The position numbers and the translations under genes are program-made. Shown here piece after piece: positions 33,585 through 42,613 of a DNA stretch of 64,000 nt (positions are counted from its first letter, which is position 1; each line of letters starts with the position of its first letter). The stretch comes from Paenibacillus spongiae (GTDB lineage: Bacteria > Bacillota > Bacilli > Paenibacillales > Paenibacillaceae). Under the pieces are notes generated by a model. The model was not told the DNA's origin. It ran no database searches and worked only from the letters and a program-made list of their open reading frames with translations. The DNA lies in NCBI RefSeq assembly GCF_024734895.1, contig NZ_CP091430.1, positions 1,933,501 to 1,997,500 on the forward strand, given 5' to 3'.

Positions 33585-34520
33585 ATGACCAGATATCCAA
33601 CCAATGAAACGAGTCTGACCCAGGAGACCGTTCCCTTCCCCATTGTGATTCACAAGTCAACGATGCAGCAAGCCGTTCTGCCGCATCATCATCAGTTCTA
33701 TGAGCTTTCCTTCTATGTCGAGGGGAGCGCGCTGGATGTCGTCAATGGACAGCTGATTCGGTCGTCGCGGGGGACGGTCGTCTGCAAGCTGCCTCACCGC
33801 ATTCATGAAACGAGAATCATGGAGGGCAGGCCGTACACCAAATTCAGTTTAATGTTTGATATGGATATTCTGCTGGAATCCGGTATAGAGTACGCGCTGA
33901 AACGCTATTTTTATAATGATCCGGGCAGCCGGCACCCCGCATTCATTCAGTTAAGCGATACCGAGAGCGGCCTCATGGAACGGTTATTCGATGAGTTATT
34001 CGATGAGTATCAATCGGACCGTCTGTTCCGGCAAGCGTATATCCGCTCGAAGCTGGTGGAAATTCTGATCGGAATTGCAAGAAGCCAGGGCGGCGTTCGC
34101 GGATTGGATGCAAGAGGCGTGCCTGTTAAGCCTCCTGTGCCCGTTTCTACCCCCAACACGGCAATGCAAGGCAATAAAATAACGCAAGTGCTGCAATATA
34201 TCAATAGTCATTTTCTCACGGACATGTCCTTGGGGAGCTTATCGGAGCAGTTCGATGCCAGCACTCCTTATCTCAGCAAAATGATCAAAAAAATAACGGG
34301 CATGACCTTCACGGAATACCTGCATGAGCTGCGGATGGAGATGGCCTGCAGCTTGTTGATTTCGACCCGCATGAGCATTCTGGATGTTTCCGGTGAATCC
34401 GGCTACAGCTCTTTCAAAACCTTTTCCCGCGTGTTTCTACGAAAGAAAGGCATGCCGCCTTCCAAATACCGCAGTAAATATGCCGATCCCGGCCATGATC
34501 CGGGCAGCGTCTCATCATAG
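33585..34520 (+). CDS. AraC-family transcriptional regulator
   Basis: 311 aa. N-terminal cupin-like ligand domain (PHHHQFYELSFYVEGSALDVVNGQLIRSSRGTVVCKLPHRIHETR), C-terminal double helix-turn-helix: ITQVLQYINSHFLTDMSLGSLSEQFDASTPYLSKMIKKITGMTFTEYLHELRMEMACSLL and MSILDVSGESGYSSFKTFSRVFLRKKGMPPSKYR. Start ATG 33585 follows GGAGGTGCG. It is 112 bp upstream of and in the same direction as the aminotransferase gene, so it is the likely controller of the next two genes in response to a small molecule such as a sugar. Confidence 0.9.
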   Translation: MTRYPTNETSLTQETVPFPIVIHKSTMQQAVLPHHHQFYELSFYVEGSALDVVNGQLIRSSRGTVVCKLPHRIHETRIMEGRPYTKFSLMFDMDILLESGIEYALKRYFYNDPGSRHPAFIQLSDTESGLMERLFDELFDEYQSDRLFRQAYIRSKLVEILIGIARSQGGVRGLDARGVPVKPPVPVSTPNTAMQGNKITQVLQYINSHFLTDMSLGSLSEQFDASTPYLSKMIKKITGMTFTEYLHELRMEMACSLLISTRMSILDVSGESGYSSFKTFSRVFLRKKGMPPSKYRSKYADPGHDPGSVSS

Positions 34521-34632
34521 ACGCAGCAGTATAAATATTGAGACGATCCCTATAATAAATGGCCTGAAAGTATGCCGCCTATCTCTTACAATCTACATAT
34601 CGAATGAATCGGATGATAAGGGAGATGCAGAT

Positions 34633-35979
34633 ATGAGCATGAATGAGAAGCTTGCTCTATTCGGAGGCGAGCCGGCCGTCCAAACCGACGATCAGGAGAT
34701 GTTCCGCTGGCCGATCATTACCGGGGATGATGAAGCGGCAGCGCTGGACGTGCTCCGCAAGGGCAGCATGTCGGGCACGGACGTTACCTTACAGTTCGAG
34801 AACGAATTTGCGGCCTGGCTGAAGCTGGATTATGCGCTTGCGTTCAATACGGGAACGGCAGCGATCCATGCGGCTATGTACGGGTGCGGAATCGGCGTCG
34901 GGGATGAAATCATCTGTCCCAGCCTGACCTATTGGGCATCCGCACTGCAGGTATTCTCGCTTGGCGGCACACCGGTATTTGCCGATGTGGAAGCGGATAC
35001 ATTGAATATCGACCCCGCCGATATCGAGCATCGGATTACGGAACGGACAAAAGCGATTATCGTGGTTCATTACATCGGCTATCCGGCCGATATGGACCGG
35101 ATCATGGAGATCGCGCGGCGGCATAACCTGAGAGTGATCGAGGACGTCTCCCACGCGCAGGGCGGCCTGTATAAAGGACGCAAGCTGGGGACGATCGGCG
35201 ATGTCGGCGCGATGTCGCTGATGACCGGCAAATCATTCGCGATCGGCGAAGGGGGCATACTGGTCACCGGAGATCGTTCGATCTATGAACGGGCCGTTGC
35301 TTTCGGACATTATGAACGATTCGGAGCGAATATCGTTTCGGCGGAGCTTAAGCCCTTGGCCGGACTGCCGCTGGGCGGATATAAATACAGAATGCACCAG
35401 ATCAGCTCCGCAGTCGGACGGGTACAGCTGAAGCATTACGAACGGCGCATTGCGGAGATCGACAAGGCAATGAATTATTTTTGGGATCAATTAGAGGACG
35501 TTCCCGGCATTCGCGCACATCGCCCGCCAGGCGGCTCAGGCTGCACCATGGGAGGCTGGTACAGTCCGCATGGCTTCTACATTAGCGAACAATTAGAGGG
35601 ATTGTCCATCACGCGTTTCTGTGAAGCGCTCCAAGCAGAGGGGGCAGCCGGCTGCTATCCGGGATGCAACCTCCCTCTTCATCTGCACCCTGTCTTCCAC
35701 GAAGCGGATATATATAGACATGGTCAGCCGACGCGTATCGCCAACTCGGCAAGAGATGTCCGGCTCGAAGCGGGGAGCTTGGATGTGACCGAGAACGTGA
35801 TTGTCCGCGTATTCGCGATCCCCTGGTTCAAGCATTACAGAACGGACATCATCGATGAATATGTACGAGCGTTTCGGAAGGTGACCGCGAATTATAAGGA
35901 GCTGCTAGCGCAGGATGCCGGAAATCCGGCCAGGATGGGACAATGGAATCTATCGGCTCCCGTTGCGGACCGACGCTAA
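34633..35979 (+). CDS. DegT/DnrJ/EryC1/StrS-family PLP-dependent aminotransferase
   Basis: 448 aa. N-terminus ALFGGEPAV, cofactor contacts FNTGTAAIHAAMYGCGIGVGDEIICPSLTYWAS, Asp 171 in RVIEDVSHAQGG, and the predicted PLP lysine 200 in SLMTGKSFAIGEGGILVTGD. Family members aminate keto-sugars or cyclitols (scyllo-inosose, 3-dehydro sugars). The specific substrate cannot be read; no nucleotide-sugar genes are near, so a catabolic or cyclitol reaction is possible. ATG 34633 after GGGAGATGCAG. The hydrolase-like gene begins 16 bp downstream, so an operon. Confidence 0.88.
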   Translation: MSMNEKLALFGGEPAVQTDDQEMFRWPIITGDDEAAALDVLRKGSMSGTDVTLQFENEFAAWLKLDYALAFNTGTAAIHAAMYGCGIGVGDEIICPSLTYWASALQVFSLGGTPVFADVEADTLNIDPADIEHRITERTKAIIVVHYIGYPADMDRIMEIARRHNLRVIEDVSHAQGGLYKGRKLGTIGDVGAMSLMTGKSFAIGEGGILVTGDRSIYERAVAFGHYERFGANIVSAELKPLAGLPLGGYKYRMHQISSAVGRVQLKHYERRIAEIDKAMNYFWDQLEDVPGIRAHRPPGGSGCTMGGWYSPHGFYISEQLEGLSITRFCEALQAEGAAGCYPGCNLPLHLHPVFHEADIYRHGQPTRIANSARDVRLEAGSLDVTENVIVRVFAIPWFKHYRTDIIDEYVRAFRKVTANYKELLAQDAGNPARMGQWNLSAPVADRR

Positions 35980-35995
35980 TGGAGGGGGCTATCCC

Positions 35996-37282
35996 ATGAA
36001 GATGATGCTGGGAACCGGCAAGGCGGATATTACGCCTCCCTATCCGGTTCCGCTTGCCGGATTTTCCGAACGAAGGGATGTTTATGAAGGGGTAGCTAGA
36101 CCATTGTATGTGCGGGTATGGCTGTTTGAGCAGGACTCAGATGCTGCTGTAGAACGCCGGCAAGCGCTCATAATACAGGCAGACTTGATCTGGTGGGGCA
36201 CCGGGCATGTTGAGGCGATAAAACGAAGCATTCAAGCGAAGTGGGGAATTTCCCCGGAGCATGTCTTTTTTCACGCATCCCATACGCATGGCGGACCTCA
36301 AACGACGAGCGAGTTCAATCCGCTGGTTGGCGTAATGGCGCCGGCTTACCTCAACGATCTGGAGCGGGCGGTGGAGCAAGCGATTGCCGATGCGCACTTG
36401 AACGTAGAAGCCGTCACGATGGAGAAGGGAAGCGTGATTTGCGAAGGGATCGGGATCAGCCGCCGCAGAATCGTCAATGGAGCTGCCCAATTTGCGCCTA
36501 ATCCAGACGGTCTCAACGATAATGAAGTAACGGTAATCCGCTGCTTAACGGAAGATGGCAGAATGAAGGGCCTGCTGTTCCACTTTACCTGCCATCCCAC
36601 CATAACGAACGCCAATTGGGTTACATCGGAATATTGCGGAGCGGCCATGGAGCTGCTGGACCGGGAATGGGGCGACGGGGTAAGCTGCTTTCTTCAAGGC
36701 TGCTGCGGAGATATTCGTCCTTCCCTGCATAAGGAGGGCAGCTTCTATCGAGGGGACGAAGGTGATATTGCCAATTCCGGAGCTCAACTGTCCGCGGCGG
36801 TTAACCGTATTCTGACCCAGCCGATGACTCGCCTGGAACCGGCTCGCATCGAGGGCTGGATAACCCAGGTGGAGCTTCCCTTCCGCCCGCTTCCCTTTGC
36901 GGAATACGGAATGGAGGAAAGTGAAGTCGCGGAAGCCTGGAAAGCCATGCAGCAAACCGGCTCGTCTTCTCAGAAGGACAGCTCCGTTCTGTGCATGCAG
37001 CTGCTGAAGTTGGCCGACGGCCTCGCTCTTATCGGAATGAACGGGGAGATGGTGGTCGAATACGGGGTATGGATCAAGCGTGAGGCTGACGGACGGATCC
37101 TGCCGCTTGGTTACAGCAATGGAATGATCGGCTATGTTCCTACAGCAGCTCAGATCGAGGAAGGCGGCTATGAAAGCGTCACCTCGGGTTATGTTTTCGG
37201 GTATCCGGCACCGTTTGCATCCGATGTCGAATCCCGCATAAAAGAAGCGCTGCACATTTTGATCGGACATGTTCGGGCATGA
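35996..37282 (+). CDS. Neutral/alkaline ceramidase N-terminal domain-like hydrolase
   Basis: 428 aa, no signal peptide. KADITPPYPVPLAGF is the family N-terminus; FFHASHTHGGPQT is the metal-binding HxH segment; LLFHFTCHPTI and FLQGCCGDIRPSLHKEG are the later motifs. True ceramidases have GDVSPN with the serine nucleophile; here the position holds Arg (GDIRP), and the protein lacks the secretion signal and immunoglobulin-like C-terminal domain. So it is a cytoplasmic relative with another substrate, probably a sugar or cyclitol derivative given the linked aminotransferase (inference). GGAGGGGG before ATG 35996. Confidence 0.82.
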   Translation: MKMMLGTGKADITPPYPVPLAGFSERRDVYEGVARPLYVRVWLFEQDSDAAVERRQALIIQADLIWWGTGHVEAIKRSIQAKWGISPEHVFFHASHTHGGPQTTSEFNPLVGVMAPAYLNDLERAVEQAIADAHLNVEAVTMEKGSVICEGIGISRRRIVNGAAQFAPNPDGLNDNEVTVIRCLTEDGRMKGLLFHFTCHPTITNANWVTSEYCGAAMELLDREWGDGVSCFLQGCCGDIRPSLHKEGSFYRGDEGDIANSGAQLSAAVNRILTQPMTRLEPARIEGWITQVELPFRPLPFAEYGMEESEVAEAWKAMQQTGSSSQKDSSVLCMQLLKLADGLALIGMNGEMVVEYGVWIKREADGRILPLGYSNGMIGYVPTAAQIEEGGYESVTSGYVFGYPAPFASDVESRIKEALHILIGHVRA

Positions 37283-37434
37283 CGGAATAAGGAAGCCGGG
37301 TTTGCCAATCAGAGGAATATGCGATAGTGACGGGATTGCCGCGTAGTCGGCAATCCTTATTTGGTTTTGACCGCCCCTTGGAGAAAATGTTAAAATGTAA
37401 GTTGCAAATGACTTGTCAGGGGAGCGATACAAGG

Positions 37435-38157
37435 ATGAAGTTTAAGTTATTTAAAGATCGCAAGGGCAAAGCCGACCAGGCTAAAAATAATAAATTCGTG
37501 AAGCTTGCCCGTGAAATTTATGTTCATGCGAAGCGTGGCGGAACGAATCCGGAAGCCAACTTTGCGCTCAAGACGGCCATTGCGGCCGCGCGGGCGGAGC
37601 AGATGCCAGTCGACAATATCGAGCGTGCCATTAAGAAGGCGGCCGGAAGCGCGGATAATGTGGATTATGAAGAAATTATGTACGAAGGCTACGGTCCTGG
37701 CGGCGTGGCCATCATGGTGAAATGCTTGACGGATAATCGCAACCGGACGGCAGCGGACGTACGTTCGATATTCAACAAGCGGGGCGGCAACATGGGGGAG
37801 AGCGGCTGCGTATCCTATATGTTCGACGAGAAGGGTCTGCTCGTAATCGATCGCGAGGAGAACGAAACCGACGAAGATACGATGATCATGCAGGCACTGG
37901 AATCCGGAGCGGAAGATGTCATTGTCAATGAGGACAGCTTCGAGATTATCACCCATCCGCATGAGTTCGAGCAGGTTAAGAATGCGCTCGAGAAGGAAGG
38001 CTTCGAGTTTACGACTGCGGGCGTACGGTGGCTGCCGCAAACTTCGGTGACATCCGAAGGAGAGAATGCGGACAAGCTCATGAAGATGATGGACGCATTC
38101 GACGACAATGACGATGTACAGGACGTTTATGTGAATTTCGAAATCGCCGAAGCGTAA
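37435..38157 (+). CDS. YebC/PmpR-family protein (TACO1 family)
   Basis: 240 aa. KLAREIYVHAKRGGTNPEANFALKTAIAAARAEQMPVDNIERAIKKAAG, YEEIMYEGYGPGGVAIMVKCLTDNRNRTAADVRSIFNKRGGNMGESGCVSYMFDEKG are core YebC blocks. Family members act as transcription regulators or as translation factors relieving ribosome stalling. The N-terminus (MKFKLFKDRKGKADQAKNNKF) lacks the usual AGHSKW start, suggesting the YeeI/PmpR subgroup. Start ATG 37435, GGGGAG about 12 nt upstream. Monocistronic with a strong terminator. Confidence 0.92.
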   Translation: MKFKLFKDRKGKADQAKNNKFVKLAREIYVHAKRGGTNPEANFALKTAIAAARAEQMPVDNIERAIKKAAGSADNVDYEEIMYEGYGPGGVAIMVKCLTDNRNRTAADVRSIFNKRGGNMGESGCVSYMFDEKGLLVIDREENETDEDTMIMQALESGAEDVIVNEDSFEIITHPHEFEQVKNALEKEGFEFTTAGVRWLPQTSVTSEGENADKLMKMMDAFDDNDDVQDVYVNFEIAEA

Positions 38158-38180
38158 GAAGGCCTAATAGAGATACAACA

Positions 38181-38213
38181 AACAAAGACACCCGGTAACG
38201 GGTGTCTTTGTTC
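38181..38213 (+). terminator. Terminator after the YebC-type gene
   Basis: Perfect 14-bp stem AACAAAGACACCCG / CGGGTGTCTTTGTT with GTAA loop; T-rich on both flanks so it may work in both directions. Confidence 0.9.
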
Positions 38214-38256
38214 GTAAGGTCCGAACTCATGAGAGCCGGACAATGCGCTTTCATCC

Positions 38257-38416
38257 TTATTGAAGCTGCTCGATAATCGTCAGGATCTCATCCGCTTTCT
38301 TTGCGGGACAGCTTGCCAGGCGTATCGCAGGGATGTCCAAGCGCATTGACCATATTGACGTCGAACTGCTCCTCATCGCGAGATAGAGGCTCGGCGAACA
38401 GAACGGGACCGGTCAT
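38257..38416 (-). pseudogene. Eroded coding remnant of unknown family
   Basis: On the minus strand an ATG at 38416 opens MTGPVLFAEPLSRDEEQFDV and NMVNALGHPCDTPGKL; a +1 shift at about 38290 continues as AKKADEILTIIEQLQ and stops at 38257. Composition is protein-like in both pieces, yet no start signal is seen and neither piece is complete. It lies after the MFS gene on the same strand. I cannot name the family. Confidence 0.35.
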
Positions 38417-38448
38417 CGGGCATGTTGCGTACGGTCAATAGCGTTTCT

Positions 38449-39633
38449 TCAGGTGGAGCGGCTGAGCGTATGCTTGGCCAAGAATCCGACGGAAGCGATG
38501 ATCGCCAGTACCATGGCCAGATGGAAGAACGACTCTCTGCCGTAATGCTCATAGATGCTGCCGCCGACCGTACCGCTGATGATTCCTGCGAATCCCGTCC
38601 AGACGATAGCAAACAAGGCTTGTCCGGAAGCGCGGTATTCATCGGGAATGACATTTGAAATATACCGAAGCGCCGTTGTGAAATAAATGCCGAATGTGAC
38701 GCTGTGCATCAATTGAACAGGGATCACCCATATCGGGGACGAAATGTTACTGATCAGCCAGAATCGGATGGCATACATCAAGCTGGCGATCGCAAGCAGC
38801 GGCAGCTCTTTAAATTTATGACCGTATTTGCCCAGCAGGAAGAGTATCGGGATTTCGCTTGTAGCCGACGTCAGCCATGCAATGCCGACGAGCGAATCGC
38901 TGGCTCCCATATGACGAAGCGTCACGGCTAGGAAGCCCTCGTACATCCGATGGGCGATGGAAATGATGAGCAGGATGGCGAAGAAGGTGACGATTTGCGG
39001 CTTGCGTATGAGCTTGAAGAAACCGCCGAATTCCATTTTGCGCAGGGAGCCTTGGTAATCCCTAAGCTTGAAGGACAGCAGCAGCGTTATTATAATCGTC
39101 ACTACGCAAATCATCAATGTCGCCGATGAGCCGGTAGTCTTCAGAAGCTGTCCGAAGAAGAACGCGGCGGAGGCGAACCCGAGAGATCCGAACATGCGCA
39201 CGAGCGCATATGGCGTGCCCGTGTACTGAGTCGACAGCAGAATGAGGCTGTCGTTTAACGGGTTCATCGGCTGCTGGAAAAAGTAAAACGCGGTCATGAT
39301 GATGCAAACCATAATAAACGAATCCGTCGTAAAGAGAAACGACACCATGACGAGCTGACCGAACAGCAGCAGGATCATGATTTTTTTGATCGTGCGGTAC
39401 TTATCGCTGGCGATACCGAGTATCAGATTAGCGAAGATCGAGATGAAAGGTCCGGTGGAATACAGGATGCCGATCTGCGATTCGCTATAGCCCTGGTCGA
39501 GAAAGTAGAGCGGGAAATACGAAACGACCACGGCAAGCGTCATGTAGGAGCTGAAGGTAAACGTTCGCAATATTGCCGTTTCTTTCCCGGCGGCTGATGA
39601 GGCAGTGTTGTTGGCCGTAGATGAAGCTCCCAT
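38449..39633 (-). CDS. Major facilitator superfamily transporter
   Basis: 394 aa with about 12 membrane segments. The loop between helices 2 and 3, LILGIASDKYRTIKK, is the MFS signature (G-xx-xD-R--RR type); FFQQPMNPLNDSLILL and RMFGSLGFASAAFFFG resemble the LacY/nucleoside-symporter-like MFS_1-like group. Substrate unknown. ATG 39633 with GGAGTGA upstream, 11 bp after the stop of the MATE-like transporter on the same strand, so they form a transporter pair. Confidence 0.85.
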   Translation of the reverse strand: MGASSTANNTASSAAGKETAILRTFTFSSYMTLAVVVSYFPLYFLDQGYSESQIGILYSTGPFISIFANLILGIASDKYRTIKKIMILLLFGQLVMVSFLFTTDSFIMVCIIMTAFYFFQQPMNPLNDSLILLSTQYTGTPYALVRMFGSLGFASAAFFFGQLLKTTGSSATLMICVVTIIITLLLSFKLRDYQGSLRKMEFGGFFKLIRKPQIVTFFAILLIISIAHRMYEGFLAVTLRHMGASDSLVGIAWLTSATSEIPILFLLGKYGHKFKELPLLAIASLMYAIRFWLISNISSPIWVIPVQLMHSVTFGIYFTTALRYISNVIPDEYRASGQALFAIVWTGFAGIISGTVGGSIYEHYGRESFFHLAMVLAIIASVGFLAKHTLSRST

Positions 39634-39643
39634 GCTGATGTAA

Positions 39644-40972
39644 TCACTCCATATCCGTTACTTTTCCGGCGATTGCCCGGTTAATACGGCTGCCTCGCTT
39701 GATGGCGAAGGCAACGAACGCGCATTCAGCAGCTACGCCGATCGATTGCGCCCAAGCGCCGATCGCGCCGTTCCACCCTGGTGAGAGGAACACAAGCAGC
39801 AGCATCGTCGCAACTGTGAAAATGAGGTTGGCGCTTTGCGAGCCTAGCATTACGCGCGTATGTCCCCGCACCATAATGATGCCGTTGAAGGCATCGAGCC
39901 AGGGGGCCGCAAGGGCAAACAAGAAGAAAGCCCGCAGCGCATTTAAGCTCTCAGCTTTCAAGCGGCCTTGCACACCCATAATGTGTTCGAGTATAAGGTC
40001 GCCGATCGGAGTGAAGGCGAGCAGGGCGATAAGAAGAGCCGGTATGAAGCCGAACGCAAGCGTGAAACGTTTGACGGCGTTGCGGTCAATCTTATAGAAA
40101 TTGAGCACAATTTGATGAAAATAACTGAAGAAGCTGACCACCAGCCCAACAAGACTGGCTGCTAACGCATAGGATGCTACAGAGAGATAAGCATCGGTCG
40201 TTTTGCCCAGCAGCGCATTAATGGAAGGACCGATCCAGACGGCAATAAGCGTCGACAGCAGCATCGGACGATAGAAGGAAAAGACTTGCCGCCCCGAGTC
40301 GATCGTGTGGGCAGGCTCCTTCTCAGGCATCCGCTTTACGAGCAGCCGGCCTTCCGTGTAACTGATCGCCGCCTCAATAATCATGCCCAGCAGAAAGATA
40401 ATCGCACCCACCGTGCCGCTCTCGACTCCCGTATGAATGAAATAGCGAGAGAGCAGATACATCCCGACAAGCCTTACGGCCATGCCGATCGTAAGCCACT
40501 TGGTCCGCAAATTATAAATAATGACGCCTTGGTAAAGACAGCGGATGCCGGAGAAGAGACTGACGAACATCAGGACTTGATAAACATCGATCACATCCGG
40601 TACAAGCTGGCTGCTTACGCCGAATGGCCCGGCGAAGATCCACTCGCCAAGCGGAGTGTAGCAAATGAGCAAGCCGAGCGCCATGATCGCGGTGAACACG
40701 AGCTGTCCGACCCGCAGCATGGCGCGAAACGAGCGTTTATCCCGGACGAGGGCCGAGCAGGTTTGTCTGAGCAGAACGGCGGGCTTCTCCGTAATGACGA
40801 GAAGACTCATCGCAATCGCATAGCTGGCAATAATTCGCTCCGGATCGTCTCCGCGGGTCAGGGTGCTGTTAATAATGACGTGGGAGATCGTAACGAGCGT
40901 CGCCGATATGCCAAGCGGTAGAAAGAACGACCACAGCCGTCCCATCGTCACCGTATTGGGCTGTTGAATCAT
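39644..40972 (-). CDS. MATE-like (MOP superfamily) membrane exporter
   Basis: 442 aa with about 12 membrane segments (FFLPLGISATLVTISHVIINSTL at the start; GIRCLYQGVIIYNLRTKWL in the middle; PMLLSTLIAVWIGPSINALLG at the half-way repeat). Layout and paired halves suggest a multi-antimicrobial-extrusion relative of the polysaccharide/lipid flippases; no clear motif fixes the substrate. Start ATG 40972 with AAAGGAGT upstream. First gene of the pair with the MFS transporter. Confidence 0.75.
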   Translation of the reverse strand: MIQQPNTVTMGRLWSFFLPLGISATLVTISHVIINSTLTRGDDPERIIASYAIAMSLLVITEKPAVLLRQTCSALVRDKRSFRAMLRVGQLVFTAIMALGLLICYTPLGEWIFAGPFGVSSQLVPDVIDVYQVLMFVSLFSGIRCLYQGVIIYNLRTKWLTIGMAVRLVGMYLLSRYFIHTGVESGTVGAIIFLLGMIIEAAISYTEGRLLVKRMPEKEPAHTIDSGRQVFSFYRPMLLSTLIAVWIGPSINALLGKTTDAYLSVASYALAASLVGLVVSFFSYFHQIVLNFYKIDRNAVKRFTLAFGFIPALLIALLAFTPIGDLILEHIMGVQGRLKAESLNALRAFFLFALAAPWLDAFNGIIMVRGHTRVMLGSQSANLIFTVATMLLLVFLSPGWNGAIGAWAQSIGVAAECAFVAFAIKRGSRINRAIAGKVTDME

Positions 40973-41158
40973 CCGAAAGTACTCCTTTAATAGTATGTAC
41001 ATCAGTATAGCATGGAAAAGCCCGGAGTAAGGATGATCTTTTTAGAGGATTCATAAAAGTTTCCGAGATGCTGTCAGGCTTGCGGGGATGCGCGAACATG
41101 TTTTCGAACTGGATTTGTACGTTCCGAAATGGTACATTAATCTGTGGAGGTTTATAAC

Positions 41159-41473
41159 GTGAATTCTTTATTCGTTTATAATGAACGGCTTGGTATCCCG
41201 ATCCCGAAGCTTGCTTCGGAATGGACGTGTTACAGCGAAGAAGAACGTGCTTCCATAGTCGAACAGTGGGAAACGATACGAGGAACGATACCGGACCAGG
41301 TTATCCGGTTTGAGCGAAAGATTAACGAGAAACAGGCGCTGCTGTACGAAGAGGTTGATTTCGAGGCATCCTGTGCGTTGAATTGGGACATTGCCGACTT
41401 GGCAAGCAGGATCAACGATTTGCATATTTGGTACCGCATCAATCAAGAGATTGAACCGCGGCGCCATTCCTGA
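41159..41473 (+). CDS. Hypothetical protein preceding ytpB
   Basis: 104 aa, soluble and mostly helical (EEERASIVEQWETIRGTIPDQVIRFERKINEKQALLYEEVDFEAS). GTG start at 41159 with GGAGGTTTATAAC in front fixes the start (an upstream ATG at 41144 overlaps that site). Its stop is 24 bp before the YtpB gene, so they likely share a transcript. No recognised domain. Might assist terpene metabolism, purely by position. Confidence 0.7.
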   Translation: MNSLFVYNERLGIPIPKLASEWTCYSEEERASIVEQWETIRGTIPDQVIRFERKINEKQALLYEEVDFEASCALNWDIADLASRINDLHIWYRINQEIEPRRHS

Positions 41474-41497
41474 GGGAATGGTCAAGGAGGGCGCCAC

Positions 41498-42577
41498 ATG
41501 AGGTTTTCGGTTCCTAACGGCCGCGTGCCGACGTCGCCGCTGAAGTTAATGTACCGGGTATACAAATATGTGCTGCCGGAGGTACGGGCGGAGCTTAGCC
41601 GCCTCCGCTTCCTCGCGGAGAGCATTCCGGATCCGGAATTGCGCAGGCAGGCGCTTGCCAGCATGGCAGGCAAGCAGTTTCATTGCGAGGGTGGCGCGGT
41701 CTACGCCGCAGCCAATCTAGGCCAGCGGCATATCCTCATCCCTCTTATTGTCGCCTTACAGACCATTAGCGACTATTTGGATAATCTGTGCGACCGGAGC
41801 ACCTCGCTCGATCCGGATGACTTTCGTCTGCTTCATCAGTCCATGCTGGATGCGATTGATCCGCAAGCGCCTCTCCGCGATTACTATGCTTGCCGGGAGG
41901 AGCGGCTGGACGGAGGCTATTTGCACGAATTGGTTCGCACCTGCCAAAGCTGCGTCAAGCAGCTGCCCGGTTATCGGCATGCGCAGCCGCATGTGGCGGA
42001 ACTGGTGACTCTATATAGCGATTTGCAGGTGTACAAGCATATTCGGAAGGATCTGAGGGAGCCTCAGCTGATGGCATGGTGGAACAAGCACCGGACCCGC
42101 TGGGCACATCTGCAATGGAATGAGTTTGCCGCTGCGACAGGCTCGACTTTAGGCATGTTTATGCTGTTTCTGGCAGCTGCCGACGAGCGTCTATCGGAGG
42201 ACCAGGCGCGTTTGATTCGCGATGCATATTTTCCTCATGTATGCGGTCTTCATATTATGCTCGATTACTTGATCGACCAGGAGGAAGACCGGATCGGCGG
42301 CGATTTGAATTTCTGTAACTATTATGATGACCAAGCTACGCTTATCGAACGAATTGGAGAAATTGTCCAGAATGCGCGCGAAGACGTCCGGCGATTGTCG
42401 GCGTGGCGCTTTCACCGTATGATTATTGAAGGGCTGCTCGCCTTGTATTTGTCGGATCCGAAGGTCCGGCAGCAATCCGATGTCCGCCGCATCTCCAAAC
42501 GGCTGATGCGCAATAGTCCGCTGACCCGGTTGTTCTTCTGGGGAAACAGCGTCTGGATTCGTATGCAACAAACATAG
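41498..42577 (+). CDS. ytpB: Tetraprenyl-beta-curcumene synthase (DUF2600, YtpB)
   Basis: 359 aa. DUF2600 family terpene cyclase that in Bacillus makes C35 tetraprenyl-beta-curcumene, a sesquarterpene precursor. QTISDYLDNLCDRSTSLDPDD contains the Asp-rich metal motif (DYLDNLCD) and the region MLDYLIDQEEDRIGGDLNFCNYYDD the second acidic cluster; LGMFMLFLAAAD is the conserved central helix. AAGGAGGGC before ATG. Followed after 36 bp by phosphofructokinase, an unrelated core gene. Confidence 0.92.
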   Translation: MRFSVPNGRVPTSPLKLMYRVYKYVLPEVRAELSRLRFLAESIPDPELRRQALASMAGKQFHCEGGAVYAAANLGQRHILIPLIVALQTISDYLDNLCDRSTSLDPDDFRLLHQSMLDAIDPQAPLRDYYACREERLDGGYLHELVRTCQSCVKQLPGYRHAQPHVAELVTLYSDLQVYKHIRKDLREPQLMAWWNKHRTRWAHLQWNEFAAATGSTLGMFMLFLAAADERLSEDQARLIRDAYFPHVCGLHIMLDYLIDQEEDRIGGDLNFCNYYDDQATLIERIGEIVQNAREDVRRLSAWRFHRMIIEGLLALYLSDPKVRQQSDVRRISKRLMRNSPLTRLFFWGNSVWIRMQQT

Positions 42578-42613
42578 AAGCTATAACATACGTTAGTCAA
42601 GGAGTGGATTGTA

